The position numbers were made by a program, and so were the translations under genes. The notes under the pieces are model-generated. The model saw nothing but the letters and a program-made list of their open reading frames with translations. It ran no database searches and was not told the DNA's origin. This document shows positions 39,351-47,340 of a stretch of 64,000 bases of DNA, piece after piece. Source of the stretch: Pseudomonas sp. UBA4194 (GTDB lineage Bacteria > Pseudomonadota > Gammaproteobacteria > Pseudomonadales > Pseudomonadaceae); the NCBI RefSeq assembly GCF_002379585.1, contig NZ_DFUE01000058.1:19781-83780 (forward strand). Direction: 5' to 3'. Each line of letters starts with the position of its first letter. Positions within the stretch are counted from its first letter, which is position 1.

Positions 39351-41116
39351 GCACTGGCCTCATGGGCATCGGCGTGTGCGATTCGCCAACCCTTGGCGGC
39401 CTGGCGCTGGGCGAGGAAATGAGCATACAGGCCCTGCTGCTGGCGCAATTGCGCCGGCGCGCCCTGCTCGCTGATCCGGCCGTGGTCCAGCACCACGATC
39501 TGGTCGGCCATCGCCACTGTCGATAGCTGGTGCGCGATCACGATCAAGGTGCATTTGCCCCGCAAGCGCGCCAGGGCTTCGGCAATCGCCGCCTGGTTCT
39601 CGGTGTCGAGTGCAGCGGTGGCTTCGTCGATCAGCAGTATCGGCGCGTCCTTGATCAGCGCACGGGCAATGGCGATGCGCTGGCGTTCGCCACCGGACAA
39701 CCGCACGCCGCCTTCGCCCACCTGGGTGTCGAGCCCTTGCGGCAGGCGCCCGAGAATCTCCAGCACGCCTGCCTGGCGCACCGCGTCGAGAATCTCGGCG
39801 GGGCTGGCATCGGCCTTGCCCACGCGGATGTTGTCGGCGATGGAGCCCTGAAACAGGTAGGCATCCTGAAAGATCTGGCTGATCTGCGCCGCAAGTTGGC
39901 CACTGGACATCTGCCGCACATCCACCCCGCCGATCAGGACACTGCCCTGACTGACGTCGAAAAAGCGCGCGATCAGACGCACCAGGGTGGTCTTGCCCGA
40001 GCCCGAGGCGCCTACCAGAGCGGTCATGCTGCCCGGCGCGATCTGCAGGTCGATGTCATGCAGGACTTCAGGTTGATCGTCGCTGTAGCCAAAGCTGACC
40101 TTGCGCAGTTCAACGCCGCTGTGGGCGGGTGTTTGCGGGCTCGACGCCTGCGCCAACGGCTCGACGGCAAACAGTTCTGCGACGACTGCCAGCTGACCCC
40201 GTGCAGCGCGCAGCACTTCGCTGTAGCTGGCGACCTCCAGCAACGGATCGATGAAACGACTGACCAGCAGCAGCGCCGACATCAACGCCACCACCGAGGA
40301 GGTGGGAAGATCGCCGCCTGCCATGTTGCCCATCCACACCGTGGCGGCTATCAACAGTGCAGCGAAGCTCGCCTGCACAGCCCAGGTGTTGCAGACCACC
40401 GACATGGCTGACACATGGATCAGGCGTCCGGCCGACTGCTGCTGGCGGGTAATGGCCTGCTCCAGAAACTGGCTGCCGCCGTGCTCGCCGTTGAACGCGC
40501 GCAGCACGGATTGGGCCTGGGCGAACTCCACCATTCGCCGGCTGGTCTGGGCGGTGTGCGTGTGCAAACGGGCGTCGGCGTTGTGTCCCAGGCGCGCGGT
40601 TACGCCGAACACCAGCAGCAGCATCGGTAGGCTCAGCAGGGCGATCGAGGCCATCTGCACATTCACGGCGAACAGTGCCGCGATCACCGCGAAGGGGGTG
40701 ATCACGCTGGTGATCAAAGGCGTCAGGACGTGGGCCGGGAGTTGCGCCAGGGCCATCATGCCCTGGGTAGTGACATGGCTCAAACGGGCAGTGTTGTCCG
40801 GATTGAACCAGCCTACCGGCAACAGGGCGATATGCTCGCCCAGGCGATGGCGGCCGGCCTGCAGCACACCGATGCCCACACGCACACCGGCCTTCTCGAC
40901 GGCTCGACGCAGCGCCCAACACAGCAGCACGCCGGTCAGCAGTACCGCCAGCCAGCGCGTGGCGCCGCCCAGGTCGCTGCGCAGGAGGTGGCTCAGCACG
41001 GGTATCAGACTGACGATCGTCAGCCCGCTGAGCAGGCCATATACCACCGTCATGCCCAGGTAACGATGGAGCGCCGGGGCATCATCGCCGAGCAGGTGAA
41101 TGAATGTCTTCAGCAT
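39347..41116 (-). CDS. ABC exporter half-transporter (YbtQ/BarB-like)
   Basis: The chosen ATG at 41116 (MLKTFIHLLGDDAPALHRYLG) overlaps the preceding gene by 7 nt and gives 589 residues. The N-terminal half is a six-helix membrane domain; the ATPase has Walker A GASGSGKTTLVR near residue 375, the signature LSGGERQRIAIARAL and Walker B ILLIDEATAALD. With the neighbouring half-transporter it likely forms a heterodimer. Homologous pairs either export siderophores (BarAB) or import them (YbtPQ), so the direction cannot be fixed from sequence. Confidence 0.92.
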   Translation of the reverse strand: MLKTFIHLLGDDAPALHRYLGMTVVYGLLSGLTIVSLIPVLSHLLRSDLGGATRWLAVLLTGVLLCWALRRAVEKAGVRVGIGVLQAGRHRLGEHIALLPVGWFNPDNTARLSHVTTQGMMALAQLPAHVLTPLITSVITPFAVIAALFAVNVQMASIALLSLPMLLLVFGVTARLGHNADARLHTHTAQTSRRMVEFAQAQSVLRAFNGEHGGSQFLEQAITRQQQSAGRLIHVSAMSVVCNTWAVQASFAALLIAATVWMGNMAGGDLPTSSVVALMSALLLVSRFIDPLLEVASYSEVLRAARGQLAVVAELFAVEPLAQASSPQTPAHSGVELRKVSFGYSDDQPEVLHDIDLQIAPGSMTALVGASGSGKTTLVRLIARFFDVSQGSVLIGGVDVRQMSSGQLAAQISQIFQDAYLFQGSIADNIRVGKADASPAEILDAVRQAGVLEILGRLPQGLDTQVGEGGVRLSGGERQRIAIARALIKDAPILLIDEATAALDTENQAAIAEALARLRGKCTLIVIAHQLSTVAMADQIVVLDHGRISEQGAPAQLRQQQGLYAHFLAQRQAAKGWRIAHADAHEASA

Positions 41117-42912
41117 GACGATCGCAGCGCCTCCTGGTCTTGTGGGTAGCCGCCCATTCGCCACAGACGGGCGTAACGACCGTCCTGCGCCAGGAGCTGG
41201 GAATGGGTGCCTCGTTCCTCGATGCGGCCGTGGTCGATCAGGAGGATCTGGTCGGCGTGCATCACCGTATCCAGGCGGTGGGCGATGACCAGCAACGTCC
41301 GACCCTGAGCGAAGCGCGACAGGGCCTGCTGAATGTCCACTTCGTTTTGAGCGTCGGCGGCGGCAGTGGCTTCATCCAGCACCAGCACCGGCGGGTCGAG
41401 CAATACGGCACGGGCGATACTGACGCGTTGCAACTCGCCGCCGGACAGCTGCGCGTCTTCACCCACCACCGCGTCGTAACCGCGGGGCAGGGCCAGAATC
41501 CGCTGATGAATGTTGGCGATGCGCGCAGCCTGCTCGATGTCCTCCTGGCTGGCTGTCGGACGACCCAATGCAATGTTGTCGCGCAGGCTGGCATGGATCA
41601 GGCGCACCTCCTGCAATACGAAGCCTATGTGTCGGTACAACTGGGTACTGTCGAGCTGGCGCAGGTCGACGCCGCCCAGCGTGATGCGTCCGGCATCCGG
41701 ATCGAAGAAGCGCAACAACAGCCGCGCCAGCGTCGACTTGCCCGCACCGGACGGGCCGACGATGGCCGTGACGGTGCCAGGGCGCAGGGTCAGGTTGATG
41801 TCCTCCAGCGCCGGGGCGTTGCCGTCATAGCTGTAGCTCAGATTGTGCACCTGCAGCTCGGGGTTCTGCGGCAGCGTCGCGAGCGGGCCCGGCAGCGTCT
41901 CCAGGACCGGCGTGCGCAGCAGCGTCTGCACGCGCTGGGCGGCGACGGTGGCGGTTTGCAGGTCGTGGGTGATGTAGCTCAGCAGCAGCAACGGGGCGCA
42001 CAGGCCGGGTGCCACCAGCGCGAAAGGCAGGATGTCCACGGCATCGATCCAGCCCAGGCTGGTGAACAAGGTGCCAAACGCCAGCACCAGGCCCAGCACG
42101 GTAGCAGGCGTGATCAATGCGTGGGCGTTGGCCATCGCACTGACCAGCGGGCGAGTGAAGTTGCGGAAGGCCGTGGCGAACTCGTCCACTGCCGCGCGAT
42201 AACTGCTGTGAGCCTGCCCCTCGCGGCCGAAGGATTTGACCACGGCGATGCCGTTGACGAACTCGACGACCGAATGATTGATTCGCGCCATGCCAGCGCC
42301 GAACGCCGCCATGTTGGCACTGCTCGCCCGGGTAGCCCTGGCGACGAACAGGAAGAACAGCGGGAAGGGCAGCAGCGAGACAATCGCCATGCGCCAGTCC
42401 ATGGCGAACAGATAGACCACGGCAAACAGCACGACGCCGATCGAGCGCCCCAGCGTGGTGTAGAAATGGGCCGTGAGGCTGTGCAGGGTATCGACGTCGT
42501 CTTGCATGGCCTGCTTGACCTCGCCCGACGCTCGGCCGGTGAACCAGCCCAGTGGCACCTTGGCAAGGCGGTGGGTAATGGCCAGGCGCAGGTGGTGGGT
42601 GATTTGATTGTCGAGCAGATGGGCGAGCATCTCTCCCAGAGAAACCAGTGTCATGCCCAGGAACAGCGCCACCAGGCTGAGTGCAACCACGGGCCACATC
42701 TGTGTGTGAATGGCCAGGGTGGCGCCGGCTTGCGAATCGCCGAGGGTGAGGTCGGCGAGGTAAGCGATGCCCGCCAGGGGCAGCATGGTCAGCAGGCTGC
42801 CGATGGCCGCCAGTGCGCCGGCGACCATCAGCCGCCCGCGGATGGGCCTCAGCACATGGGAAATCGCACCGCTGGGGGTGGGGGGCACTTCACTGGATGG
42901 CTCGACGCTCAT
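41110..42912 (-). CDS. ABC exporter half-transporter (YbtP/BarA-like)
   Basis: The chosen ATG at 42912 (MSVEPSSEVPPTPSGAISHVL) is preceded by AGGAG and gives 600 residues; the frame extends upstream but without similarity. It has a membrane domain of about six helices (residues 30-300) and an ATPase domain with Walker A GPSGAGKSTLARL near residue 385, the signature LSGGELQRVSIARAV and Walker B VLVLDEATAAAD. It partners with the next half-transporter. Confidence 0.92.
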   Translation of the reverse strand: MSVEPSSEVPPTPSGAISHVLRPIRGRLMVAGALAAIGSLLTMLPLAGIAYLADLTLGDSQAGATLAIHTQMWPVVALSLVALFLGMTLVSLGEMLAHLLDNQITHHLRLAITHRLAKVPLGWFTGRASGEVKQAMQDDVDTLHSLTAHFYTTLGRSIGVVLFAVVYLFAMDWRMAIVSLLPFPLFFLFVARATRASSANMAAFGAGMARINHSVVEFVNGIAVVKSFGREGQAHSSYRAAVDEFATAFRNFTRPLVSAMANAHALITPATVLGLVLAFGTLFTSLGWIDAVDILPFALVAPGLCAPLLLLSYITHDLQTATVAAQRVQTLLRTPVLETLPGPLATLPQNPELQVHNLSYSYDGNAPALEDINLTLRPGTVTAIVGPSGAGKSTLARLLLRFFDPDAGRITLGGVDLRQLDSTQLYRHIGFVLQEVRLIHASLRDNIALGRPTASQEDIEQAARIANIHQRILALPRGYDAVVGEDAQLSGGELQRVSIARAVLLDPPVLVLDEATAAADAQNEVDIQQALSRFAQGRTLLVIAHRLDTVMHADQILLIDHGRIEERGTHSQLLAQDGRYARLWRMGGYPQDQEALRSSC

Positions 42913-43037
42913 TGAATCTCCTGGATAACACCTGCCAACGCCAGGGTGAGGCCCTGATGCCTTGGCCGGCTGGCGCAGCGCACGGCGCTTACCGTGTATT
43001 TCGAACAGCTCGGCAAAATCCTCAATGTTGGTTTCGA

Positions 43038-43556
43038 TCAGGCCGCAGGGTCGGTCGCGAAAGGCGTGCAGGCCCGTAGGCCAGAGGCGATGTATTTTTC
43101 CACCGACGACACCGAACACTGCATCTGTGCAGCAATCTCGCGTTGGCCCATGCCACTGAGCCGATGCAGCAGCAGTGCCTGGCGCGCCTTGGCCGATTGG
43201 GCGTCCATGGCGGCGCTGAGCTGGGTCAGGGTTTGCAATGCCATGGCACGGGTTTCCTCGCAGGGGCCCAGTGGCACCTCTTGCTGGCGCAGACGTTCCA
43301 GGTGGTTGGCTTCCAGTCGGCGCCGACGGTAGAGGTCGATGAGCATCCCCTTGGCGATTTGCGTCAGGTAACAACGGCAGTCGTCGGGCGCTGGCATGCG
43401 GCCTTTCTTGATCAGGTTCAGGTAGATGTCATGGGCCAGATCCGCCGCATCTGACGGGTTGCCCAACTTGCGCCGCAACAGGCTGCTCAGCCAGCTGTGA
43501 TGATCGATGTACAGCCGCTCGAGTTGCTTAGCGAGCGCGAACGTTCCGTTGTCCAC
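43038..43556 (-). CDS. ECF sigma factor, FecI-like (iron starvation type)
   Basis: The product has 172 residues from a GTG start (MDNGTFALAKQLERLYIDHHSWLSSLL), with AGAAAGG upstream. Region 2 is visible as LRRKLGNPSDAADLAHDIYLNLI with the FecI-type DAADLAHD (about residues 28-50). Region 4 is MGQREIAAQMQCSVSSVEKYIASGLRAC near the C-terminus. It is first in the export/import operon. No FecR-like anti-sigma gene follows and the receptor lacks an STN domain, so control is more likely through Fur, as for PvdS. Target promoters are unknown. Confidence 0.9.
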   Translation of the reverse strand: MDNGTFALAKQLERLYIDHHSWLSSLLRRKLGNPSDAADLAHDIYLNLIKKGRMPAPDDCRCYLTQIAKGMLIDLYRRRRLEANHLERLRQQEVPLGPCEETRAMALQTLTQLSAAMDAQSAKARQALLLHRLSGMGQREIAAQMQCSVSSVEKYIASGLRACTPFATDPAA

Positions 43557-43606
43557 GATGCCTTTCTCCCCATGCCATTGCGGCGTGGTTTTTGACGAAT
43601 GCGAAT

Positions 43607-43625
43607 ATGTATGATTATCATTTAG
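43607..43625. promoter_or_regulatory. Fur box between the sigma factor and carrier-condensation gene
   Basis: The minus strand CTAAATGATAATCATACAT carries a perfect 12-base core AATGATAATCAT. It covers the -10 element of a plus-strand promoter (TTGACG at 43592, 18 nt, TATCAT at 43616) and should repress both divergent genes. Confidence 0.82.
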
Positions 43626-43692
43626 AGAATACGATGTTCATGCATCAGGTGCAAACGCACCCCTTTTCCCGTTAGCCAAGGCGCAATTTTCC

Positions 43693-45873
43693 ATGATGGA
43701 ACTCAGCTCGGATAACGCGTCTCACGACGCTGTCACGCATCACGAAGAGCAGATCTGGCTTCTCCAGCAACAGTACCCGGAGCAGGTGCGCAAGCACTTC
43801 AGTGCCTGGCGCCTGGGCAGCACTGTCGATTTGCACAGGCTCGAGGCGGCGCTGGCAGCGGTCATCACCACGCTTCCCGCGCTCAACGCCCGGTATGGGT
43901 TCAGCGATGACGGCGAGTTGCGCAAGACGGTAGGTGACGACTGGCGAGATTGCGTCTGCGTGCTGCAGGCCGATTCCGAAGCCCAGGCCAGCGAACAGCT
44001 GCTGGCGCAGCAGGCGCAGGCGTGGGACGCCGAGGATCAAGCCCCGCTGAGTGCACTGCTGATTCAGATCGACCGGGACGTGATCCTGGGGTTCGTGCTG
44101 CATCAGGTGCTGGACCAGACCTGTCGCGAGGACGATCTGTATCGCCTGGTCATGGACGCCTATGCCGGCCGCCCGGTCGGCGCGCCGCATCTGCCGTGGC
44201 TCGAGCGCCGGGCTGCCGAGGCCGCACCAACGCCAGCGAACGCCCTGGATGAGCCTCGCGAGGCCCAGGCAACGGACGACGCAGATGCCATCGCGACCAC
44301 CATTCTGGCCGAATTTCGCAGCGCCTTGGGCGAGCCGGACATGACCCTTGGCGATGACTTCTTCGAATTCGGCGGCCACTCGCTGCTGGCTACGCGGATC
44401 ATCGGCAAACTGGCCAGCACCCATGGCATCGAGGTCGAGTTCAACGACTTTTTCAGTGCTTCCAGCGCAGGTGCACTTGCCCAGCGTGCGCGCTGGAGCG
44501 AGTTGCCGTCAGTCGATGCGCCTGCCCAGCCGCAAGGGTACGTTCAAACCGCTCCGTTCGCGCCGGCGCAAGCGTCGTTGGGACGGGCTTACGCCGCTTT
44601 CGAATTCGGCACGATATTCAACCTGCCGTTTGCCGTGCAATTTCTGGAGCGAGTCGACGAGGCGGTGTTCGAACAGGCCTTCCGCGACCTGGTCGAGCGT
44701 CACGCCAGCTTGCGCACGACTTTTCACTTCGAGGATGGCCAGGCGTACCAGCGCCTGGTGCCCACCGAGCAGTTGACGCAGTACAAGTGGTTCTGGTCGA
44801 GCCAGCGCAGCCAGGGCGCAAGCCTGGCCAGCGAAGCGGCTCACAGGTTTGACCTGTCCCGCGAGTTGCCGATGCGCGTGCGCTTTTTCGACGATGCGCA
44901 GCGTCAGGGCCAGACCCTCTCGCTACTGGTTCACCACATGGCCATCGATGAGTGGTCGCTCAACGTCATGATGCAGGAACTGGCTCAAGCCTACGCAGCG
45001 CGGGCGGCCGATCGTGCGCCGGTATGGGCGCAGCCGGCACCTTCGTTTCACGAATACGCGCTGCACGCGCAGCGGGTGGGGATCAATGCGCAGCATCTGG
45101 CCTACTGGACCGGCCTGTTGCGCGATGCCACGCGCGGCCTGCGCCTCCCGGACGCCGAGGACAAGCGCGAGGTCCTGCCCGCCGAGCCTGGCACGCAGGC
45201 CCGGTGGTTCGAGATCAAACCCAGCCAGATGCTCACCGACAACCTTCAGGGTTTTGCCAGGCAGAGCAACGCGTCTTTGTTCGGCGTGCTGTACACCGCC
45301 ATCGCCCTGGCTTTGCACAAGGTCGGCGACTTGCAGGAGCTGGTGATCGGTACGTCCGCATCGGGCCGTACGGACCCTGCGTACTACGACACCGTCGGCT
45401 ACTTCACCACCATGGTCGCCCACCGTCTGCGCTTCGACCCGCAGCAAACGGTAGGTGCGATGGTCGAGGCTGTCAGCACCCTGATCAACGATTCCATGGC
45501 CTACGCCGATGTCCCCCTGGAGCAGATCCAACAAGCACTGGGCATGACCGCCGCGGACGGGTTGCTGTTCGATGTCTACATCCAGATCCATGCCAACAAC
45601 GCGCTCAATGGCGAGTTGCTGGCACCCCAGGATCGGAAAATCCGTTACCGCCAGATCGACCCTGACAAGAATCAGTCGATGTTCGGCATTCAGTTCGAAA
45701 TCATGGAAAACATCATCGACGGCAAGCGCGCCTTGCGCCTGGTGGTCACCTACCGCACCGATCGCTACAGCGCGCAGCAGATGGCGCGGGTCACTCACGC
45801 TATCGAGCAGGTGATGGCCGAGTTTGCCAGTGGCCAGGGCGCCAGCCTGTTGATCAAGCAACTGCGGGCGTAA
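43693..45873 (+). CDS. NRPS carrier-condensation protein (AngM/BasB/pseudomonine PmsG-like)
   Basis: The product has 726 residues in three parts. Residues 1-170 look like half of a condensation domain without a usable active site (LHQVLDQTC where HHxxxD would be). Residues about 197-270 form a peptidyl carrier with FFEFGGHSLLATRII, pantetheine Ser at 230. Residues about 285-726 form a full condensation domain with HHMAIDEWS (His414, His415, Asp419). The arrangement matches AngM of anguibactin synthesis. It should hold the aryl-azoline thioester and condense it with N-hydroxyhistamine, releasing the product without a thioesterase. It is divergent from the sigma-factor operon behind a Fur box. 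Confidence 0.88.
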   Translation: MMELSSDNASHDAVTHHEEQIWLLQQQYPEQVRKHFSAWRLGSTVDLHRLEAALAAVITTLPALNARYGFSDDGELRKTVGDDWRDCVCVLQADSEAQASEQLLAQQAQAWDAEDQAPLSALLIQIDRDVILGFVLHQVLDQTCREDDLYRLVMDAYAGRPVGAPHLPWLERRAAEAAPTPANALDEPREAQATDDADAIATTILAEFRSALGEPDMTLGDDFFEFGGHSLLATRIIGKLASTHGIEVEFNDFFSASSAGALAQRARWSELPSVDAPAQPQGYVQTAPFAPAQASLGRAYAAFEFGTIFNLPFAVQFLERVDEAVFEQAFRDLVERHASLRTTFHFEDGQAYQRLVPTEQLTQYKWFWSSQRSQGASLASEAAHRFDLSRELPMRVRFFDDAQRQGQTLSLLVHHMAIDEWSLNVMMQELAQAYAARAADRAPVWAQPAPSFHEYALHAQRVGINAQHLAYWTGLLRDATRGLRLPDAEDKREVLPAEPGTQARWFEIKPSQMLTDNLQGFARQSNASLFGVLYTAIALALHKVGDLQELVIGTSASGRTDPAYYDTVGYFTTMVAHRLRFDPQQTVGAMVEAVSTLINDSMAYADVPLEQIQQALGMTAADGLLFDVYIQIHANNALNGELLAPQDRKIRYRQIDPDKNQSMFGIQFEIMENIIDGKRALRLVVTYRTDRYSAQQMARVTHAIEQVMAEFASGQGASLLIKQLRA

Positions 45874-45900
45874 GGCGTAGGCGGTGTGAAGCGCCGTCCA

Positions 45901-45947
45901 GGCCAGCAACCCACGAAGGCGGCAATCGCCTGCGTGGGTTGCTGGCC
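45901..45947. terminator. Long perfect hairpin between convergent genes
   Basis: GGCCAGCAACCCACG (45901-45915) pairs with CGTGGGTTGCTGGCC (45933-45947), a 15-bp stem with a 17-nt loop. It lies between the stops of the carrier-condensation gene and the monooxygenase gene. There is no T-run; it probably blocks read-through both ways. Confidence 0.65.
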
Positions 45948-45956
45948 CCGCTGGAT

Positions 45957-47276
45957 TCAATCCTGATGCATTCCATAGCGCTGAAACGATGAGCGTTTGG
46001 GCAGCCGGTACTGCGCACGCCCCAGCAACTGATTGACGATCGTGGCGTTGCGAACTGCGGCAATGCCCAGGTCCGGTGAGCCGACGCCGTGCTGGAAGAT
46101 CTCTGCGTTCTGCACGAAAATCTTCCCGGCGCCGTTGTCGCAGCGGCGCGCGGTGAAATCGGCTTGCACAATGCAGTCGCCTTGGGCGTCCGTCTCCAGC
46201 ACGCTGCCTTTGAGTCGTTCGAACCATTCTGGCCAGACATGGCCGTAGCCGGTGGCCGCGACGATCGCGTCGGCGTGGACCGCGCTGCGTTGGTCCAATT
46301 CGCGATGCCGATAGGCGATCCGCAGGCTGCCGTCGATCTCTTCGACCTGTTCCACTTCGCAGTTGGAGAGCAACGTCAGCCCCGGATCGCGTCCGCCAAT
46401 GGAGCGCTCGTAGAGGAGGTCATACAGGGCGCCGATGGTGGAAAAGCTGATGCCTTTGTACAAAAGGCCTTGGCCGGCAACGATGTCGCGACGACGCTCG
46501 CGGTCGATGCTGTGGAAGTACTCCATATAGGAGGGCGTGAAACATTCCTGACCCAGTTTCGAGTATTCCATGGGGTGGAAGCCCGGCGACCGGGTGATCC
46601 AGCGAATCGAGGCACCGGCGGCCACCCTCGCCGGGGTCAAGTCGTTGAACAGCGCCAGTACGCACTCAGCGGCGCTCTGCCCAGAGCCGATCACCGTCAC
46701 TTGCTGGCATTCGCCGAGCTGAGCCTGGCGCTTGCCGAACTGCGCCGAATGCATGATCGGTGCACGGCTGTCGATTCTGGCCCAGCGGGGGAGTAGCGGC
46801 TGGGTGCCGATGCCCAGGGCTAGATGTCGACTGAAGTAGCTGCGCTTGAAACCGGACACCGATTGGCTCTGGATCAGGAAGCGCTGTGCGCTGGCATCGT
46901 AGGCGACATCGCAGACCTCTTCGCCGAACTGGCACGCCGCCAGGCGCTGGGCAGCCCAGCGGCAGTAGTGATCGTACTCCTGGCGCGGCACCTGGAAGTT
47001 GTCGTAGTAGTAAAACGCGTACAGGCGATCGTGGTGATGCAGGTAGTTGAGGTAGCTCAGGGGGTGAGTGGGGTCCGCCATGGTCACCAGGTCGGCGAGG
47101 AACGGCACCTGCAGGGTGGTACCAGGCAACAGCAGGCCTTCATGCCAGCGAAATTCAGGCTTGCGTTCCAGGAACAGGCTGCTGACGCCCGGATGGGCGT
47201 CGAGCAAGGCGGCCAGGCCCAGATTGAAAGGGCCGATGCCGATGCCGGCGATGTCAACGGTGGTGATGTCCTTCAT
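45957..47276 (-). CDS. Flavin N-monooxygenase of the ornithine/lysine hydroxylase family, probably histamine N-hydroxylase
   Basis: The ATG at 47276 follows AAGGAG and gives 439 residues (MKDITTVDIAGIGIGPFNLG). The FAD-binding GIGIGPFNLG lies at residues 11-20, LQVPFLADLVTMADPTHPLSYLNYL near 65-90 is a hallmark of siderophore hydroxylases, and the NADPH motif VIGSGQSAAECVLAL lies near residue 205. In anguibactin, acinetobactin and pseudomonine pathways such an enzyme hydroxylates histamine; a decarboxylase gene in this cluster supports the same role. It is 64 nt after the NRPS gene and likely co-transcribed. Confidence 0.92.
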   Translation of the reverse strand: MKDITTVDIAGIGIGPFNLGLAALLDAHPGVSSLFLERKPEFRWHEGLLLPGTTLQVPFLADLVTMADPTHPLSYLNYLHHHDRLYAFYYYDNFQVPRQEYDHYCRWAAQRLAACQFGEEVCDVAYDASAQRFLIQSQSVSGFKRSYFSRHLALGIGTQPLLPRWARIDSRAPIMHSAQFGKRQAQLGECQQVTVIGSGQSAAECVLALFNDLTPARVAAGASIRWITRSPGFHPMEYSKLGQECFTPSYMEYFHSIDRERRRDIVAGQGLLYKGISFSTIGALYDLLYERSIGGRDPGLTLLSNCEVEQVEEIDGSLRIAYRHRELDQRSAVHADAIVAATGYGHVWPEWFERLKGSVLETDAQGDCIVQADFTARRCDNGAGKIFVQNAEIFQHGVGSPDLGIAAVRNATIVNQLLGRAQYRLPKRSSFQRYGMHQD

Positions 47277-47340
47277 CCGATATCTCCTTGAAGCCAGTGT
47301 CTTTGAGGGCGCGACGCCTCTGCCAGGCGGCGCTCCGAAT

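Noticed and set aside
45901..45947. Inverted repeat as a mobile-element end
   Set aside because: The arms are directly adjacent with a 17-nt loop between two convergent gene ends and no coding capacity; a terminator hairpin explains it better.
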